Shown here: positions 62,472 through 64,000 of the stretch, one piece after another
Layout: every line of letters starts with the position of its first letter
How positions within the stretch are numbered: the first letter of the stretch is position 1
NCBI GenBank assembly: GCA_910578405.1
Contig: CAJTQO010000004.1
Location: forward strand, 68,011 to 132,010
Direction: 5' to 3'
DNA: 64,000 bases
Source: an uncultured Lachnospiraceae bacterium
GTDB lineage: Bacteria; Bacillota; Clostridia; Lachnospirales; Lachnospiraceae
Notes under the pieces: model-generated
Database searches by the model: none
Seen by the model: the letters and a program-made list of their open reading frames with translations, nothing else
What the model was told of the DNA's origin: nothing
Position numbers and translations under genes: made by a program

Positions 62472-63188
62472 ATGTATAGAATTGCTATGATGGTTTTCAG
62501 ACTGTTTTTGAAAGCCCCATTCTATTTTTTTCAAATTTGGAGGTGCGGGAAGAAAAAGGGGATTACATTGGAAGAGGCATATGCTTGTGTCAGAAAAGTA
62601 ACAATAGCGGCTAACCGGGCGGGAAAAGTGAAAATAGAATCTTTTGGCCTGGAAAATATTCCAAAGGAAAGTGGATTCATATTTTATCCCAATCATCAAG
62701 GTTTGTATGATGTATTAGCTTTTTTGGAGTCGTGTCCGGTTCCTTTTGCTTTTGTAATTAAGAAAGAGGCGAGAAATGTTATATTGCTTAAACAAGTGGT
62801 AGACGCCCTTGGCTCCATCTCCATTGACAGAGAGGACATCAGACAGTCTATGAGCGTGATACAGCAGGTGGCGGCAGAAGTGAAGAAAGGAAAGAATTTT
62901 CTAATCTTTGCGGAAGGGACGAGAAGCAGAGAGGGGAATCGGCTTTTGGATTTTAAAGGTGGAAGTTTCAAAAGCGCAGTGAAATCACAATGCCCGATTG
63001 TACCCTGTGCATTAATTGATTCGTTTAAGCCTTTTGATGAGAAATCCATTCAGCCAGTCACGGTAAAAATTATATATTTGCCGCCTATATATTACGAGGA
63101 ATATAAGGGGAAGAAGACTGTGGAGATTGCGGCAGAGGTGAAGGCGAGGATTGAGAAAGCAATGCAAACGATGCAGTGGGAAGAATAG
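62472..63188 (+). CDS. 1-acyl-sn-glycerol-3-phosphate acyltransferase (PlsC family)
   Basis: This 238-residue membrane-associated enzyme transfers a second acyl chain in phospholipid synthesis. The catalytic motif is YPNHQGLYDVL near residue 70 (NHxxxxD), and the substrate motif FAEGTRSREGN is near 150. An N-terminal hydrophobic region (about 3-22) anchors it. The ATG at 62472 follows TAGGAG. It appears to be the last gene of this stretch before the tRNA and rRNA genes. Confidence 0.9.
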   Translation: MYRIAMMVFRLFLKAPFYFFQIWRCGKKKGITLEEAYACVRKVTIAANRAGKVKIESFGLENIPKESGFIFYPNHQGLYDVLAFLESCPVPFAFVIKKEARNVILLKQVVDALGSISIDREDIRQSMSVIQQVAAEVKKGKNFLIFAEGTRSREGNRLLDFKGGSFKSAVKSQCPIVPCALIDSFKPFDEKSIQPVTVKIIYLPPIYYEEYKGKKTVEIAAEVKARIEKAMQTMQWEE

Positions 63189-63331
63189 CCTTTTGCTCTT
63201 TTAATCTATAGGAAAGCCTAAAGTTTTTCCATTCAACGGCTTTAGCGGTATTGCATTATGTAAACTTTAGGACATATTTTTAAGGAGGATTACTAAGTTT
63301 TAGAAATTTTAGAAAAAAATAAAAAAAGCAA

Positions 63332-63360
63332 TTGACAAATGAATATTCCTTATGTATAAT
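63332..63360 (+). promoter_or_regulatory. promoter of tRNA-Ser
   Basis: TTGACA (63332-63337) and TATAAT (63355-63360) are spaced by 17 bases: a consensus promoter. The stretch 63189-63331 shows no gene. Confidence 0.85.
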
Positions 63361-63419
63361 AACACTTGCGCTGTTGAGTGCAGTATAAATTATAAATATA
63401 AACAAATGGTTCAGGCTAT

Positions 63420-63507
63420 GGAGAAATACTCAAGAGGCTGAAGAGGCGCCCCTGCTAAGGGTGTAGGTCGTTTATGCGGCGCGAGGGTTCAAATCCCTCT
63501 TTCTCCG
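63420..63507 (+). tRNA. tRNA-Ser(GCT)
   Basis: These 88 bases fold as a class II tRNA: acceptor GGAGAAA/TTTCTCC, anticodon loop CTGCTAA (anticodon GCT at 63454-63456), a long variable arm, and T loop TTCAAAT. The discriminator is G. CCA is not encoded. Confidence 0.93.
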
Positions 63508-63559
63508 TTCTTTTATCAGATAGCATTTTGAAGCAAGTTCAAAAAATATAAAAAAGGAC

Positions 63560-63588
63560 TTGACAAACAAAATGAAAGATGATAAAAT
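63560..63588 (+). promoter_or_regulatory. rRNA operon promoter P1
   Basis: TTGACA (63560-63565) and TAAAAT (63583-63588) are spaced by 17 bases, preceded by an A-rich UP-like tract. Confidence 0.75.
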
Positions 63589-63652
63589 GAAAATCCGCTG
63601 AGAGGCGAAAAGAATTGTTCAAAAATAAATTGGAAAATAAAAGAAAAAGTAC

Positions 63653-63681
63653 TTGACAAAAACAAAGAGATATGATAAGAT
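63653..63681 (+). promoter_or_regulatory. rRNA operon promoter P2
   Basis: TTGACA (63653-63658) and TAAGAT (63676-63681) are spaced by 17 bases, again after an A-rich tract. Tandem P1/P2 promoters are usual for rRNA operons. Confidence 0.8.
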
Positions 63682-63688
63682 ATCAGAG

Positions 63689-63981
63689 TTGCGTCAGACA
63701 AAACGATTTATGGCGAACAAGAAGCACCTTGACAACTAAACAGCAATGCAACCCTGAAATTCCTGAAGGAACCGGAAGGCGCAAGCCGGAAGGGGACGAA
63801 AGAAAATTTCAGAGAAAAAAATGAGTGACCATAAGTACGGAAGCCGCCAGACAGAGTCGCGCGGCGGAGGGAAAAGATGGGACAACCCAAAACAGTAAAA
63901 CGGAAAAGAGTTAATGACAGGCGAAAGGAAGAGAAAACGCCGGAAGTTGATTCAGACCGGGAAGGCTTCGGTTCGAAGTAT
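63689..63981 (+). ncRNA. rRNA operon leader
   Basis: This untranslated leader lies between P2 and the 16S 5' end. ACCTTGACAACTAAACAGC near 63727 is the kind of conserved box often seen in clostridial rRNA leaders. The CTTCG/CGAAG stem near 63965-63977 and the flanking inverted sequences probably help RNase processing. It holds no supported gene. Confidence 0.65.
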
Positions 63982-64000
63982 GAACATGAGAGTTTGATCC
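63982..64000 (+). rRNA. 16S rRNA, first 19 bases
   Basis: AGAGTTTGATCC at 63989-64000 is the universal start region of 16S rRNA (position 8 onward). The rest is beyond the window. Confidence 0.9.

Overview
The window looks like a chromosomal segment of a Gram-positive, anaerobic clostridium, most likely Lachnospiraceae. The signs are strong AGGAGG-type ribosome binding sites, TTGACA/TATAAT promoters, lipobox lipoproteins, a bofA/yaaL pair, a two-subunit class I fumarase, DUF885, DUF4091, DUF6240 and DUF5702 proteins and a clostridial type Tad pilus operon. The genus cannot be fixed from sequence alone.

Region 1 (1-2778): the start of a GH51 arabinofuranosidase gene (minus strand, cut by the window edge) and a DUF885 lipoprotein metallopeptidase.

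Region 2 (about 2811-14680): an 11.9 kb AT-rich integrative element in a tRNA-Pro(CGG) gene. It has a tyrosine integrase beside its left end, a serine recombinase near its right end, an XRE regulator, two paralogous SH3 lipoproteins, several small unknown proteins, and a complete type I toxin-antitoxin locus (26-residue membrane peptide plus 3'-overlapping antisense RNA). The host tRNA has been split in the anticodon loop: its 3' half lies outside the left end and its 5' half outside the right end. A full-length tRNA-Pro lies just inside the right end behind the host promoter, so the element seems to carry its own replacement tRNA. No relaxase or conjugation gene was recognised.

Region 3 (14.7-41.6 kb): ordinary chromosome. 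It holds a MATE exporter, an RlmI-type methyltransferase, a VanZ-like protein, a DUF4091 glycosidase-like protein, a lipoprotein/solute-binding pair, a DUF89 protein, a metal exporter with a Fur-type operator and a nearby Fur-family gene, two abutting MITE-like repeats, a FAD/Rieske oxidoreductase, a CotH - VTC polyphosphate polymerase - DUF4956 operon, a NYN protein, rarA, an acetyltransferase, tRNA-Lys, tatD, rsmA, a 1.1k-residue TPR protein and glgB.

Region 4 (41.6-47.5 kb): a short flagellar group (DUF6240 protein with a FliK-like end, flagellin, FliS-like chaperone), then yaaL and bofA. A 103-bp tandem repeat lies directly before bofA.

Region 5 (47.5-59.4 kb): a Tad (type IVb) pilus operon from one promoter: prepilin peptidase, CpaE-like protein, TadA ATPase, TadB, TadC, Flp-type pilin, DUF5702 protein, two TadE-like pseudopilins and a second prepilin peptidase, followed by a DUF6382/FHA protein and a rhomboid protease. 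A 105-bp tandem repeat lies directly before the pilin gene and shares its boundary sequences with the 103-bp repeat.

Region 6 (59.4-64 kb): a flavodoxin-like/SCP2 protein, a HIT protein, the fumarase pair, a PlsC-type acyltransferase, tRNA-Ser(GCT), and twin promoters and leader of an rRNA operon whose 16S gene begins at the right edge.
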